DNA from: Hypoxylon rubiginosum | Taxonomy: Eukaryota > Ascomycota > Sordariomycetes > Xylariales > Hypoxylaceae | Assembly: GCA_902806565.1 (NCBI GenBank) | Contig: CADCXA010000067.1 | Location: 471,171 to 535,170, forward strand | DNA length: 64,000 nt | Direction: 5' to 3' | In this document: positions 1 to 12,888 of the stretch, piece after piece | Position numbering within the stretch: the stretch's first letter is position 1 | Layout of the letters: each line of letters opens with the position of its first letter | Translations under genes and position numbers: made by a program | Notes under the pieces: model-generated | What the model was told of the DNA's origin: nothing | The model's input: only the letters and a program-made list of their open reading frames with translations | The model's database searches: none

Positions 1-1358
1 CTGCGCTGCGTAAGCTAAAGTCTGGCGAGAACATAGGAAAGATCGTCGTCACCTTGGACGCAGACGAGAGCGTCGTGGCCGAGACTACGTTACGACCGAC
101 GCATGTAACGCTTAAACCCAACGCGACTTATCTCATCACCGGCGGAACTCGTGGTATCGGCCTAAACTTGGCATACTGGATGATCGAACAGGGAGCCCGC
201 AATCTCGTCCTGCTCGGTCGTAGCGGCGCCGCCGGTGCCGAAATCCAAAAGCTCTTGAAGCAGTACGAGGGGACCGACGTTCGAATAAGGGCTCCTCCAT
301 GTGATGTCGGGTCTCGCGAAGATCTGGCCAAGGCTCTTGAATCTGCCAAGGGCCTTCCTCCGGTTTGCGGTGTGGTTCACGGTGCCCTTCTGCTAAGCGT
401 GAGTTGCTGCTGCCGTTGCTGTCCGGTATATTCGATCCGAGATGCTGATATATGTACTAGGACAAATTGTTTGAAAACGCGACGTATGAAGACTGGAAAA
501 TCATCACGCGCCCCAGGAACACGGGCGCATGGAATCTACATGAGCTTTTACCCGACGATCTCGACTTTTTCATCCTTCTAGGATCGTTCCTCGGAGATAC
601 CGGTAATGCCGGACAGGCTATCTACGCCGGCACAGCGGTGAGTTATAGGTGGCGCTCGATGTTGCCGGGGCTGCTTCTTTCCATCATTTTCGTAAGGCTA
701 ATCACTAGCTTAGTCCTTCTACGATTCTTTCACCCAGTATCGCAATACCCGCGGGCAGTACACCGTTTGTGTCGCCTTGCCGGCGGTTCTAGACGTCGGC
801 TACGTAGCCTCTAACAATCTTGGCAACATATTGACGCAGTCGCTCGGCGCCACGTTGAAAATGGCCGACATTCGAACCATAATCAAGGGCATCGTAATAG
901 GAGAGTCTTCTCCTTTCCACCACAATGGCAAGGCGGCCGCTTTCAAGATGTATCGCAACGGCCAATCCGTACAGACCCAACCTCAAAAGTATCTCCACCC
1001 CGTACACACCAAACAGCGCCTCCTAGAAGAGTACGAGAGGGGCAAGAATAATGCAGGTGGGAAAATCGGTGATAAGTACTCGACTTCGTGGACAGCCGCC
1101 GATGATCCGCTTCTTGGTCTCACCGGCGCACTAATCACCAAAGTTTCCGCAATGACCATGATTGATATTGACGAGGTTGGACCCGAAATTCCTCTTTCGT
1201 CCTACGGCTTGGATTCTCTCGTATCGGTCGAATTACGAAACTGGATTCGAAGGGAAACCGGCGTCGAGTTGCTACTTAGTGCTATCACACAAGCGGAGAA
1301 TCTGCAGAGTCTTGCAGCGGACGTTCTTGCACAGAAGGGGGCTCAAGAGGCTGAATGA
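1..1358 (+). CDS. Highly reducing polyketide synthase, 3' end (ER end, KR, ACP)
   Basis: This is the C-terminal part of a type I highly reducing PKS that starts before the window. The frame is open from base 3. It begins with residues like the end of an enoyl reductase domain (LKSGENIGKIVVTL). A ketoreductase follows, with the NADPH motif TGGTRGIG near 138-161 and the catalytic region SFLGDTGNAGQAIYAG. An acyl carrier domain comes last, with its phosphopantetheine serine in SSYGLDSLVSVEL. Two introns, 399-460 and 638-713, both phase 0, restore the expected KR sequence (ALLLS-DKLFENATYEDW and YAGTA-SFYDSFTQYRN). The stop is TGA at 1356-1358, directly after the ACP, so there is no release domain; offloading would need a separate enzyme or spontaneous lactonisation. 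It is a different PKS from the one at 23890. What is visible looks intact. Confidence 0.93.
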
Positions 1359-1774
1359 TGATTATGGGGTAGCTGCTCGATATTCTCCTTTTTCTCGTCA
1401 TTTATTTTTTCAATCCGCTCCTTGAGTGCCTGCTATCTCTGTTGAGTAGACGCAGGTTATGAGTCTCATTTTAGTTGTATTAAAAATTTGGTTATCAAGA
1501 ATATCTAGGAGGGCGATAGCCCTGTGAAAGCTCCTTTCGTCAAAGTGTGGGGTGTGGGGCATGTACCCAGCCACTTATTTTACCAGCCACCTATCTAAAC
1601 GTTTGACATTTCCTGTCGTCGGCAAAGCTATCAAAATTGTCATGACTGATAGCGAAGAGCCATTAGACTTGGCACATGAGGGGAAGAAACTATAACAGCT
1701 TAAATTATTTGTTATTTTTTTTATTTATTTAAATAAGCACGGACGCTAATATAAACGTGGAAGTTTAAGCGCTG
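1359..1774. other. 3' flank of the HR-PKS, no gene
   Basis: About 330 bp of ordinary composition follow the PKS stop, then the sequence becomes AT-rich within about 100 bp (from about 1690). I see no open frame, RNA gene or repeat here. Confidence 0.6.
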
Positions 1775-1780
1775 AAAAAA

Positions 1781-1916
1781 AAAATAAAATTATTATATAG
1801 TTATATAATAGTTTTATATTTATAGATATTTATAAAATATTTTTAATTAATATATTAATATTAAAAACTTAAAAAATATATTTTTATTTAAACTAATAAT
1901 ATAATATTTATTATAA
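1781..1916. repeat. Left terminal direct repeat (candidate 5' LTR)
   Basis: It aligns almost without gaps to 9091-9226. Shared stretches include TATAAAATATTTTTA, TTAATATATTAATATTAA and AAAACTTAAA. Differences are mostly transitions (for example A versus G at 1815-1825 and 9131-9136), as expected for copies mutated separately by RIP. Confidence 0.65.
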
Positions 1917-4900
1917 ATTAATAACATTTTTTTAAATAATAATAGTAATTTATTTATTATTTATTTTTATTTTTTATAAATTGTTTTTATTAAATTATTT
2001 TAACGTAATTTTTTTACTTTTTTTATTAATATAATATAAATTTTTTTTTTTTAATGTTATTTATTTTAAAAATAACGGTTTTAATTAATTTAATTCCACT
2101 TTTTTTTTTTTTTTATATTAATATTTTTAAAATTAATAAAACTTATTAAATATTTTTTTTATTTTTATAATATTAAATATTTTTATATTAATTATATTAA
2201 GTTTATTAATATTAATTATACGTGTTTTTTAACTTTTTTTATTAATATTAATAATAATTATTTTTATTTAATATAATAATTTAAATTATATAAGTTTTTT
2301 TATTTATTTTTAATATATTAATAAAAAAAATTTAGCTTTAAAAATAATATTTTAAAAGTTTATATTTTATTATTAAAATTAAATTTAATTAATAAAAACT
2401 TCTTTTTTTTTTAATTAATTTTTTTTTAATTTATTAACTTTTTTTTTGTTTTTATAAGTTATTTTATTAATAATAATTTAAATTTTAATATAATATTTTT
2501 TTCTTTATTTTTAATAAATAATTTAAATTTTTCTTAATTTATTAACAACGTAAGCCTTTTTTTTACTAGTTTATATTTATTTTTTATATTTTTTTATTTA
2601 TAATAAATTAGATTTTTTTAATTTTCCTAGTAATAATATTATAGTTTTATAAATTTAAATTTAAATTTTTTTAATTTTTATCTTTTTTTTTTATTTTAGC
2701 TTTTTAATATATTAATTATTTAATTTATTTAATATTAATATAAGTTTTTATTAAATAATCCTTTTTTAAAAATCTTATTTAAAACTTAAATTTTTATAAA
2801 TTAACTATTTATTTATTTTTATTTCGCTGCTTTGTTATTAATTAATAATTTAATAAAAAGAATTTTTTTTCCTTATATTTTACCTTTTACTTTAAATTTT
2901 TAATTTAAATTAATTAAATATAAATATTATATTTTAAACGTAAAAAAACTATTTTTATTTTTTTTTATTTTCTCTTACATTTTATTTTTATTAAATAAAA
3001 TATTAGTTAATAATAAATTTATTAATAAATTTACTTTTATATTTAATGTTATTATTTTAATAATAAAATTAATTATAAACCTTTTTATTTAAGTTTTTAT
3101 TTAATTTTTAAAAAGGTTATTTAAAAATAACTTTAATAATAATAATAAAAATATTAATAATAATTATAATAATTTTAAACTTAATAAAATTAATTATTTT
3201 AATTTTACCTTAATAAATTTAAATTAAATAAATATAATTACTTAAGGTAAATATAATATTTATATTAACATATTTATTTTTATTAACAAATTAATAAATC
3301 TTATATTTTTTTACGGTAAAATTAAAATTAAAATTATTTAAACAACTTATTTTTAATAAATAACTTTAATTTAATATATTATTAAATTTATAAAAATAAA
3401 AAAACATATCTTAATAATCGGTAATATTTTATTTATATATAAGAATTTATAAACTAAATTTAAAAAAATAATTAATAAAATTTTTAATAATTTTAAAAGT
3501 TAAAAATTTATATTATATAATTTATATTTAAATAAATAATTAAAGTTTTTTATTTAAAACGTTATTTAAAATATTAAAATTTATAACACTTTTAAAAAAA
3601 ATCAACTTCTTTATATATTTAAAATGTTTAATATAAATATTTAAACTTAGTTTATAAAGCCTGGTTTATTAATAATTTTAAACGTTTTTTTTAATAATAT
3701 TAATAAACGTAAAAACATTTTATTAAATAAAACCAATAAAATAACTTAATAAATATTATTATTTTTATTAATTTCTATTTTTTATAATAAGTAATAAAAA
3801 TTCTTTTACTTTTTTATTTAAAATTTTAATATTAACCATTTTTATTAATTATAATATAAAAAATAAAGTTTTTATAATAATTATTATAATAATTATTAAC
3901 GTAATAATAATAATAATAGTTTTTATAATTAATAATAAAATTAATATAATTAATATTAACTATTTAATAATTAATACTAATTTATTAATAACTTATATTA
4001 ACCTTTTAATAATTAAAACTAGTTTAAAAAACCTTAATAAAAAAATTAATAAAACGGTAACTAAAATTATTAACAGCTTAACTAATTTTAAAATTAATAT
4101 TAAAATAATTAAATTTTTTAAAACTAATAATTACCTTAATTAATATTTTATAAAAACTTTTAATAAAGTTTTAATTAAAGTTATTAAAGCTAGTAAAACG
4201 GCAGTAATTTTAACGTTAATAATTAATATAATTATTTTAATAATTTTAATTTATATTAAAATAATAATTTAATATATTAAAAATTTAACACACCTTATTA
4301 TAATTATAATTAATTTTTTAATGTTAATAAATATTTTAAATTTTTATTTATTAATATTTAAAGTTATTTAAACATTAATTATTACGATTAAAATAATTAT
4401 TTAAAAAGCTTTTAATTAAATAACTTTAATATTTTTTTTAATAAAATTCCTTTAAGTTTTAACTTATTTTTTATAAATAATAATAAATATAACGTTATAA
4501 ATTTTAATATCGTTTTCTTAATATTAAAACTTTCTTTTTATTATTATTATAACGCTTTTTTTTTTAATTAAAATTAACTTTTTTAATATATTAATAAATA
4601 ATATAATAATATTAATAATTTTATTATTAATTTTCCCCGCCTTAATAATTTATTTTTAAAAATAGTTTATATTATAATTATTATAAATAAAAATATAAAT
4701 GTTTTATATTATAATAATATATTAATAATTTTAATAAATATCGCCGTAACTATTAATCTTATTTTAATAAAAATATATTATATAAATAATAAAATAAATA
4801 TATTATTAATTTTAAATTAATTTTAAAAGATGTTAATTCTTTTTAAAACTTTATTTTAAACTTTTAAGTTTTTAATATTAATTATTATATTTTTTATTAA

Positions 4901-7900
4901 TAATAATTTTAATATTAATATTAAATTTATTTATAAGTTTAAAATATATTTAAAGTTTTTTATTATAACCTTATTAAAAATTAAATATAAAAAAAATATT
5001 TATAATAATATTAATTATATTAAAATATTAATAAACCGGATTTAACTCCTTATATATTACTTAGATATTAAAATTTATAAAAAAGTTATATTAATATTTA
5101 TTTATAATATTACTTTTAATAAATTAATTATATTAAATTATATTATAATTTATTTTTATTTTAAAAGTATCTTTAAAAGTTAATTAATTGTTATTTTTTT
5201 TCTACGTAAAATTACTATTATTAATAATTTATTTATATATATATTTTTAAATATAAATATTATTAACACTAAAAATATTAATATTTTTATATTAAAAAAA
5301 ATTAATATTATTTATTTTTATAAAACGATTATTTTATTATTAGTTATTATTAATAATAAATTAAAACAATCTATTAAAATTTTAATAATTTAAAATATTA
5401 TTATTTTATTTTTTTTTTTTTAATTAATTTTAATTTATCACTTTACGGTTTTTAACTAGGATTTTATATTTAAATTAATTTCTAACCTTATTTTTTATTT
5501 TATAACTTTATATAATAATATTATTAAATATATTTTTACTTATAATAATACGTTTTAATTTATTATTTTATGTTAATAAACTTTTTTTAAATATATATTA
5601 TTAATAAAATAAAACTATAAAAATTATTATATTAATAATAATTAAATAATAAAGTTAACCTTATAAAAACCAATATAAAAACAACTTAATTTAAATAATA
5701 ATTATTTATTTAATTTATTTTTTAAGTTTATTAAAAAAACTATTTTTATAATTTAATATAAAAGTAATATAATATTTTATATAAATTTAAAACACCTAAA
5801 AATACTTTATAAACTAAGCTAAGTTTTTAATAAATTTTAAAATATATTTATTAATAAAAGATTTATTATTATTCTTAATAATAAATTATTTAAATTTTAA
5901 TTAAAACCTAAATAAAAAAATATAATTCTTAAAAAATATTATTTTTATTTTATTAATATTAACAATTAAAAGTTAATCTAAAAAACTATTAATAAATTAC
6001 TTTAATAAAATTAAATTTCTAAAATATATATATTTATATTTTTCTTATTTCCCGTTTTTATTATCTATAAAAATATTTTTTAAATTAATAAAACTATTAA
6101 ATATAAAAACTATATAATTATAAACATTTAAATATTTAATAATATAAATTTAAATAATATGTATTTTAGTAAATTATAAAATATTATATTAATAAAAATC
6201 TATTATAAAAAGTTTATTATAATTTTAAATATAATTTTATTTTATTATTAATAATAAACTTATTTTTTAATATATTAATTACTAATTATTATAATTATTA
6301 ATAAATAATATATATTTAATTATTTAATAATAAAATATAAAAATAACAACTTATATATTTAACGTTAAATAAACATTATTTTTAAAAACACTAACATTAT
6401 AAATTATTATTATAATAATATATACGTTATATTTAATAATTTAAATAAATATATTTATAATTTATAAAATATTTTCTTATATTTTTAAACTAAAAATATT
6501 TTTATTAATATATTAAAATTATTTATTAATTTTTTTAATATAATAATTTTTAATTAATTAATAAATTCTTTTAGTTTATTCATTATAAAAAAACAACTTA
6601 TAATTATATATAAAATTTTTTTTTTAAAATTATTAAAAAACCTTAAAACTTTTATTAACTTAATAAAATATTTATATTTATATATATTTTATTATATTAA
6701 AATCGTTAAATTATTAAAATAATATAAAATATTATTAATTTACGTTAATTTATAAAAAACAACATCTTTTTTAACCAGTTAAAAATATTAAGCTTTTTTA
6801 ATACCGTTAAATATTTTTTTAAAAATAAAATATATTTCTTTTTACGGCTTAAAAAAAACTTTAATAATATATATTATACTTTATTTTTATAACTTTAAAT
6901 AACTTTTATATATCGATTTTAATGTTTTTTATAAAAATATTAACGTTTTAATTTATTATATTAATAAAAAAACCCTTTTTAAATTATTAAAAAACGGTGT
7001 TTTATTAATATATTTATTTAATATAATTATATAACTTATTATTTTTTTATTTAAAATATTAACATCTTTTAAATAATAATATTAACCTATTAAAATAAAA
7101 ATCCTTAACTTTATATAAACTTTAAAAAAAATATATTATTAAATAAATATATAATAAACTAATATATATATATTTATAAACTATAGCTTTATTTTAAATA
7201 TAATTAAATATTTTAATATTATAAATTTTATAACATTTAATAATAAAAATTTACATCTTATTTAAACTATAAAATATATTAATAAATTTAAATTTATTAT
7301 ATTATATAAATTAAAAAAACTTTATATAGTTTTTAACATTTTATTTAAATTACTAATATTTAATTTTAATATTAAATTAAATGTTTTTAATGATTTAAAC
7401 GTTTTATTTAATAATATTAATAAATATTAAAGTTTATATATTAATATATTAATAAAAATAAAATTTTTTAAGGAAACTTTATTTATTTTAAAAATAATAA
7501 GCTTTTTAATAAATTATTTATATTATATAATTACTAAAAACATTACTTTTTTTTAAATAACTTTTAATTTTAAAATAAAACTTTAATATAGTTATTTTAA
7601 TAACCTTAAATAAAAACTTATTTTTAATATTATTAAAACTAATAATTATTTTAATTTAAATATAATAAATTTATTTTTTTATTTTTATAACAGTTTATTA
7701 TAAAAACATTTAAATATATATAACTGTTTTTATATTTTTTATTTATATTATATTAATATTTTTAAAATAATTTATAATATTAACCATTTTAATTATAATA
7801 AAATAATAAACTAATTATTATATTTTATTATTAATTATAAGAAATTTATTAAATATATAAAATTATATTTAAAATACTTATTATTTTAATTATATTATTA

Positions 7901-9009
7901 TAAATCTTATAAATTATTTTAACTAATAATTAACTTATTTTATTTTTTTTATATTATAATTATTAACATTATATTTAGTTTATTTTAAATATTTAATAAT
8001 AATAATATATTAATATTTACTATAAATAAAATTATAAAAACTATTAATTTAATTTTAAATAAATATAATTAATATATTAATTAATAAACCGATTTAGTTT
8101 TTAATAAATTATTTATTATTAATTAAAAACTTTTTAAAATTATAATTAATAATAAAAACTTAAAGTTTTTATCAAGATTTTAATAATATATTTAATAATA
8201 TATTAATATATAATTTTTATTTTTAATTACTTATTATATTTAAATAAATAACTAAATTAAATATTATATATTAATAATAAAATTAATATTTTAATATTAT
8301 TTCCACGTTTTAAAAAACCTTATTTAATAAAAAAAAGCTTTTTTTAAATTATAATTTAAACTTAATATATTAAAGAATTTATTAATAAAATATAATTTAT
8401 TAAAAGTTATTTTTAGTTTTATATTTAATTTTATTATTAATTTTATTAATAATAAAAATTCTATAAGTTTTTTTACTTATATTAATATTTATAATATAAT
8501 TTTTTTAGTGGTAATAACGATAAAATATTATTATAATATTTATTATAAACTTATTTTTTTTAATATTAATAATAATATTTTATTATATTTATATAAAAGT
8601 TATAATATTTTTATTATAATAATATTTAACTGTAAATTTAAATAATAATATATTAATTTATTTTAAATTATAAAATATATTAATTAATTAATATATTAAT
8701 TAAATTTTTTAAATTATTATTAAATTTATAATATTATTTTAATTAATTATTTAAAACTAACTTTTTTATTTAATATTTTTAATAAATTTTTATTATATTT
8801 AAAAAATGTTTATTTAAAAATATATAACTATAAAATTATAAATAAAAATATTAAAAAAAAGAAATACCTAATTAAATATATTAAATTAAATAATAAATAT
8901 ATTAGATAATATATTTTATATTAATTAAAAAAAAATACATAGAATTTAATATAAAATTTCTATAAATAAAAAACCTAATATTATTAATAATAAATATAGT
9001 ATTTTTTTC

Positions 9010-9041
<32 letters not shown>

Positions 9042-9090
9042 TAAATAATATTATATATTTATAATAATAAAAATATTATTATTTTTTTAA

Positions 9091-9226
9091 AAATAATATT
9101 TATTATATAATTATATAATAATTTTATATTTATAAGTATTTATAAAATATTTTTAGTTAATATATTAATATTAAAAACTTAAAGAATATATCTTTATTTA
9201 AATTAATAATACGATATTTATTATAA
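9091..9226. repeat. Right terminal direct repeat (candidate 3' LTR)
   Basis: This is the partner of 1781-1916, offset 7310 bp. It is preceded by a pure T run (about 9011-9036). Normal composition resumes within 20 bp of its end. The exact LTR boundaries (TG...CA) cannot be read because of RIP. Confidence 0.65.
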
Positions 9227-9376
9227 GGATGCTGGATTTAGTTATTAAGTATCCTTAATTTAACTTAAACAAAAAGGATACCGGTTTTAACTATCGATAT
9301 ATACAACTATCGAATGTTAGAACCTCAAATCTCACTATGTTCCTCTGTAAGGCTCTAAAGTATCATGCAGCCTACC

Positions 9377-10069
9377 TTAAAGCCCACCATGCCACTCGCG
9401 AATCTCCTTCCACTCAGGCACCGTGTGGCTCAGCATCATCAACCAGCCACCGATAATAATATCACCATAATCGGCCTCTTTGCCTCCTATGAAAGGACCA
9501 TCGGAAAACCTAAAGTACTTGGCAGCATCCCCCATTGCGGCCTCTAACGTATCCAAGATTGGTTTCCTCTTCTCTCCACGCACGACGAGCTCATCCCACG
9601 TCTTTACGCCAACTCGCCTGCAAAACTCGGCTTTGCTCTTACCCGCAGTCTCCGAATTAAACGGGAAGGCCTCGGCACACAGGGCCGCGCCCGTGGTGAA
9701 GGTCGTGTCCATATGAGCGTTAAACGCCGCGTATAAGCCGACCGAATCCCGAAACAATGAAGGGCTATTGGGGTATTTTTTATCCAAGTACACGGCGATA
9801 TCGAAGGAATCCCCCACCAACGTGTTGGTGGACGGGTCTTTGATGGCTGGAAGTGTGTAGAATGGCTCTCCGTTGCTGAAGAAGCGCACCGGATCCAAGC
9901 CGAGACTTTTGCGAGTCGATGTTACTTCGGACAAGTCAACCCATTTTGTGACGAAGCTGGCGCGCTTGAAGTTTAGTGCGTACCGGGCTTTCCATGGATT
10001 TGGCGCGTATGGGTGAACAGGGGGACCTGAAGCGATGTCGTAAAAGATGATCGGGTCTGATGATGACAT
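9377..10069 (-). CDS. Glutathione S-transferase-like protein, C-terminus cut by a premature stop
   Basis: The 230-residue product has a thioredoxin-like GST N-terminal domain (about 5-95, with PNPWKARYALNFK and LPAIKDP...GDSFDIAVYLDKKYP) and a helical C-terminal domain (about 110-228). It resembles fungal GSTs of the UstS-like group found in secondary-metabolite loci. It would conjugate glutathione to electrophiles in the cytosol; the substrate is unknown. The start is the ATG at 10067-10069 and there is no intron. The frame stops at TAA (9377-9379) after EIREWHGGL, but the same frame continues with GRLHDTLEPYRGT to a TAG. In this family the position usually reads HGGRWGRL, so the stop probably replaces the Trp codon. 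The gene is about 150 bp from the RIP-degraded element, so spread of G-to-A mutation from it is plausible. The loss is only about 14 residues; the enzyme may still work. Confidence 0.85.
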   Translation of the reverse strand: MSSSDPIIFYDIASGPPVHPYAPNPWKARYALNFKRASFVTKWVDLSEVTSTRKSLGLDPVRFFSNGEPFYTLPAIKDPSTNTLVGDSFDIAVYLDKKYPNSPSLFRDSVGLYAAFNAHMDTTFTTGAALCAEAFPFNSETAGKSKAEFCRRVGVKTWDELVVRGEKRKPILDTLEAAMGDAAKYFRFSDGPFIGGKEADYGDIIIGGWLMMLSHTVPEWKEIREWHGGL

Positions 10070-11272
10070 GGAGGCTATTGGGATTGGACGAGATGTAGCG
10101 ATTATGTTGACGGATAGAATCGTGTAATAGAATGCGTGTAGTTAGTTCTCAATACCCAGTTGGGCCACCGATGTTGTCAGAATTGTTCTAGATGTTGTGA
10201 TCCGTGTTAAAATGGCTAAACCGGGCTGGGCCCTCGGAATTTATACTTGGTCTCCAAGACATTTTGACTATATGACGGTCCGCCTGGCGCGTGAGATAGG
10301 CGGAATCTATAGTAAGCCATTGACTTTCTGATGATCCCCATTGATGTTGCGATCTCATCTGGAACTAGATTTGCGGTGTTCACTTAGCCATGCGGCCTGA
10401 CCCGCATATGCACCTAGCCGACTAGCAGATCTAGTACCGGTCCCACTTGAGCCCATATTTACCCCCCTGCCAATGGGCCGACCCGTCGTAAACCTTCTTT
10501 TTCGGGGTAGTGGTCACGTGTATGATTCATAATGATTCATTACTAAGCGAATTTTCTTCATTCGGGCTGACTCAAGGCATCAGGCGAGCAAGCGAGGTCG
10601 CACTAATTACCCACTCACGAGCTTCTCTTCGACGCAGCGCAAATCGTCACATGTATGAGCCAATTGGCTTGCGATGTCGTACAGTGACTTGTGCTGAGAT
10701 GCAACACCAACTCCTGATGGCACAGTACCTAACAGCAACCTGGGGTTTACGTGAGTTGGGGCCTAGAGTGTTCGGTATGGTAATATCATACTCGATCTCC
10801 TCTGAAGAATGATGACAACGTCATGCTGGAGCCACAATAGCCTATGCATTACTGGGAGCTCCGAAATGTCAAAAGCAGAATTGCTCACCAGGATCTCAAC
10901 TACACCTAGGCTCATCAAGACCGCAGCGACGGAGACTTCTTAGTCGTATACGGCGTATAGACTACATTTAGGTACCATATTTCGTCCCCAAGGAGAAGAG
11001 ATTTTGGGCTTGGATACCAACCAAACCGAAGGGAACACCTAGTGATATTCCAACCGTTCCCGTCGGCTCCCTCAGCCCCAGAGTAACTCGTATCCGGCGT
11101 ATGTTATAGAATCCCTTCCAACGCCAGATCATGTGCAACAACACCGTCACGTCCGCAACCAACTCAGGAAGCGTACCCAGCGACACCAACTAGGAGTCCT
11201 TCACCAAGGCGTCTTGGCGAGGACTAATAAGAACATGATTACGACGGGCTACATGTAGATGGTTATTGGTAA
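10070..11272. other. Intergenic, no recognisable gene
   Basis: This region lies between the GST start and the acyltransferase stop. It contains short open frames at 10510-10812 (+) and 10968-11189 (-, from a non-ATG codon). Neither shows a known motif, signal peptide or membrane pattern. The first 250 bp or so would include the GST promoter. Confidence 0.5.
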
Positions 11273-12888
11273 TTATCCATGCGGTCTTGGAATGCTAGAC
11301 TCGAGCATCTGCTCGATGACATGCCAGCATTGCTTTCTCAAGATACCATACAACCAAATATTCCCATCTGCATCTTTTCCCGTGACCATGAAACCATTGA
11401 TCATTGAGAATCCTCTAGCAAAAGCGTGCGCTTGGATAAAAGATGGCTTGCCAGTCGCACGGCCACTGTCGCGTCGGCCTTCAGCCAAGGCTCCGGTGAA
11501 GTCAACATTGAAAAGATCCGCTTTAGTCCAGTTAGTGCATACAACCATATGCATCCACGGATCACCAAATAGGGCGCTGCCACCTTTGTCTTGAGCAGCT
11601 CGATTAAGGCTCATCACCGCCTCTACTTGACCTCTAGTTCCCAAGTCCATATACGACTCGCGTATGGCTGCGGCAACGCAACCAAGTGGTTTTGTCAACA
11701 CGTCTCTAGCTGTCATGAATGTAGGAACCATACAGAAAGCGTTAGCGATATAGGCATGGCGCGACGGAAGAAGGTCCCGACTCAGTAGTTGCCGCAGGCC
11801 AAAAGCGTTGTAGATTGCGACTGTCCGGTTCGAAGTCTCCGGCATCTGAGCCTGGACGATGTACCTCGTCCACCACGCGCATACGACATCACCCTCGCTG
11901 AGGAATGGTATGTTGTTGTACTCACCTTTGAGCTGCATCAACTTCAATTCTGACAACGCTGCTTTGCGCAGATTGCTCGCGTATGCTGCAGGCACAAAAA
12001 TGGCTCGACCCTCTTCCGCGGGATTCGGATACCAGAACTTGTCAAAAACGTAGCGCAAGCCCCAGATCATCATCTGCCAGATCCCAAACTGTCCCTCGGA
12101 ATACCTGTATGCCTCGATAGGTTGTGTACCGAGAGTGGCTAGGGGGTCAGCCTGGAAGCCGTAGAAGTTTGGCACCTGGTCGTAACATCCGTTGAGGATT
12201 AGAGACCACGCATTTAAAAACGCCCTTCGGCCCACTTTCACGGGTTAGTTCGCCTGCCGGGAAGAATTGGGCTACGGAGCTGCTTACTGCCATCTAGTAC
12301 AATGTGGGGCCACGAGATCGTTATCAACGTGGCATCATGAAAAGTTATAATGCGGATCCCCAGGAGCGGTAGATCCGAGTCGAGATAGTCCTCTAGCGCC
12401 TCGGGATCCCCCGGCCGTCTCATGAGGTCCACAACGTCAACTTCATGGCACAGGATATGAGGCGTGACAGAGGTAGAGGGTGCTCGAAGACGCGACGCTT
12501 GTGGGTGGTCGTTGATGTCGAGATTCAGAGCTTCGTGGTGGAAAGAGAATGGTATACGTCCCCGGTTAAAACAGGCCGGAATATGATATTCGAGTTTGCC
12601 ATCTTCCTGGTCTATGTAAGTACATGGTGAAAAAGGCGAGATGCTAGGTGTGATTACGACATTTAGCCTCACGCGAGCGCCTAGCTTACGCCACCCCTCG
12701 CGGTTGAGGAGTTTCTCCAGGGAGAGCTTCAATTTCTCAACGTCAAGGACGTTGTCAAACCGCATCAAATCATACAGAATCGCAGAGCGACATAAAGCTG
12801 TGTCATCCCAGTAGTGGACGGGGATGATGGTGTCCGAAGGCACCTTTGGTAATGCACTCGCCATCGGTTTGCTCCAAGGCGCACCCAT
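11273..12888 (-). CDS. HXXXD-type acyltransferase (trichothecene 3-O-acetyltransferase-like)
   Basis: It is predicted to transfer an acyl group from acyl-CoA to a hydroxyl of a small molecule. The model is two exons, 12888-12288 and 12234-11273, joined across a 53-bp intron (GTAAGC...ACTAAC...AAG). It gives 520 residues, a normal length for fungal HXXXD acyltransferases. The join restores HIVLDGMGRRAFLNAW, with catalytic His195 and Asp199 of HXXXD. A second conserved region (VDFTGALAEGRR) near the C-terminus is where the family has its DFGWG-like motif. There is no signal peptide, so a cytosolic enzyme is likely. It lies about 3.7 kb from the polyketide cluster and could tailor its product, but the membrane-protein and hydrolase genes sit between. 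An upstream ATG-free leader and the divergent neighbour at 13491 suggest a shared promoter. Confidence 0.88.

Larger units (their letters stand above)
1775..9226. mobile_element. RIP-degraded element with direct terminal repeats, probable LTR retrotransposon
   Basis: A 7.4-kb block of over 85% A+T starts and ends sharply between normal gene sequence. Its ends carry a direct repeat of about 136 bp (1781-1916 and 9091-9226, offset 7310), as an LTR retrotransposon would. Residual C and G occur mostly outside CpA/TpG, and stop codons fill all frames, which fits heavy RIP. The 7.4-kb length fits a Gypsy or Copia element, but I could not recognise RT, integrase or protease motifs. The tetranucleotide GCTG lies next to both ends (1771-1774 and 9231-9234) and could be a remnant target duplication; this is weak. 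The first kb (1900-2900) is T-rich on the + strand. No gene survives. Confidence 0.6.

Noticed and set aside
3000..9000. Surviving retrotransposon reading frames
   Set aside because: All frames are full of stops, and I could not recognise RT, integrase or protease motifs, so no protein is called.
10510..10812. 100-codon frame between GST and acyltransferase
   Set aside because: No motif, no homologous look and no splice context. It is probably chance.
10968..11189. 73-codon minus-strand frame starting at a non-ATG codon
   Set aside because: Some hydrophobic stretches, but no recognisable domain or start. It is too weak to call a gene.
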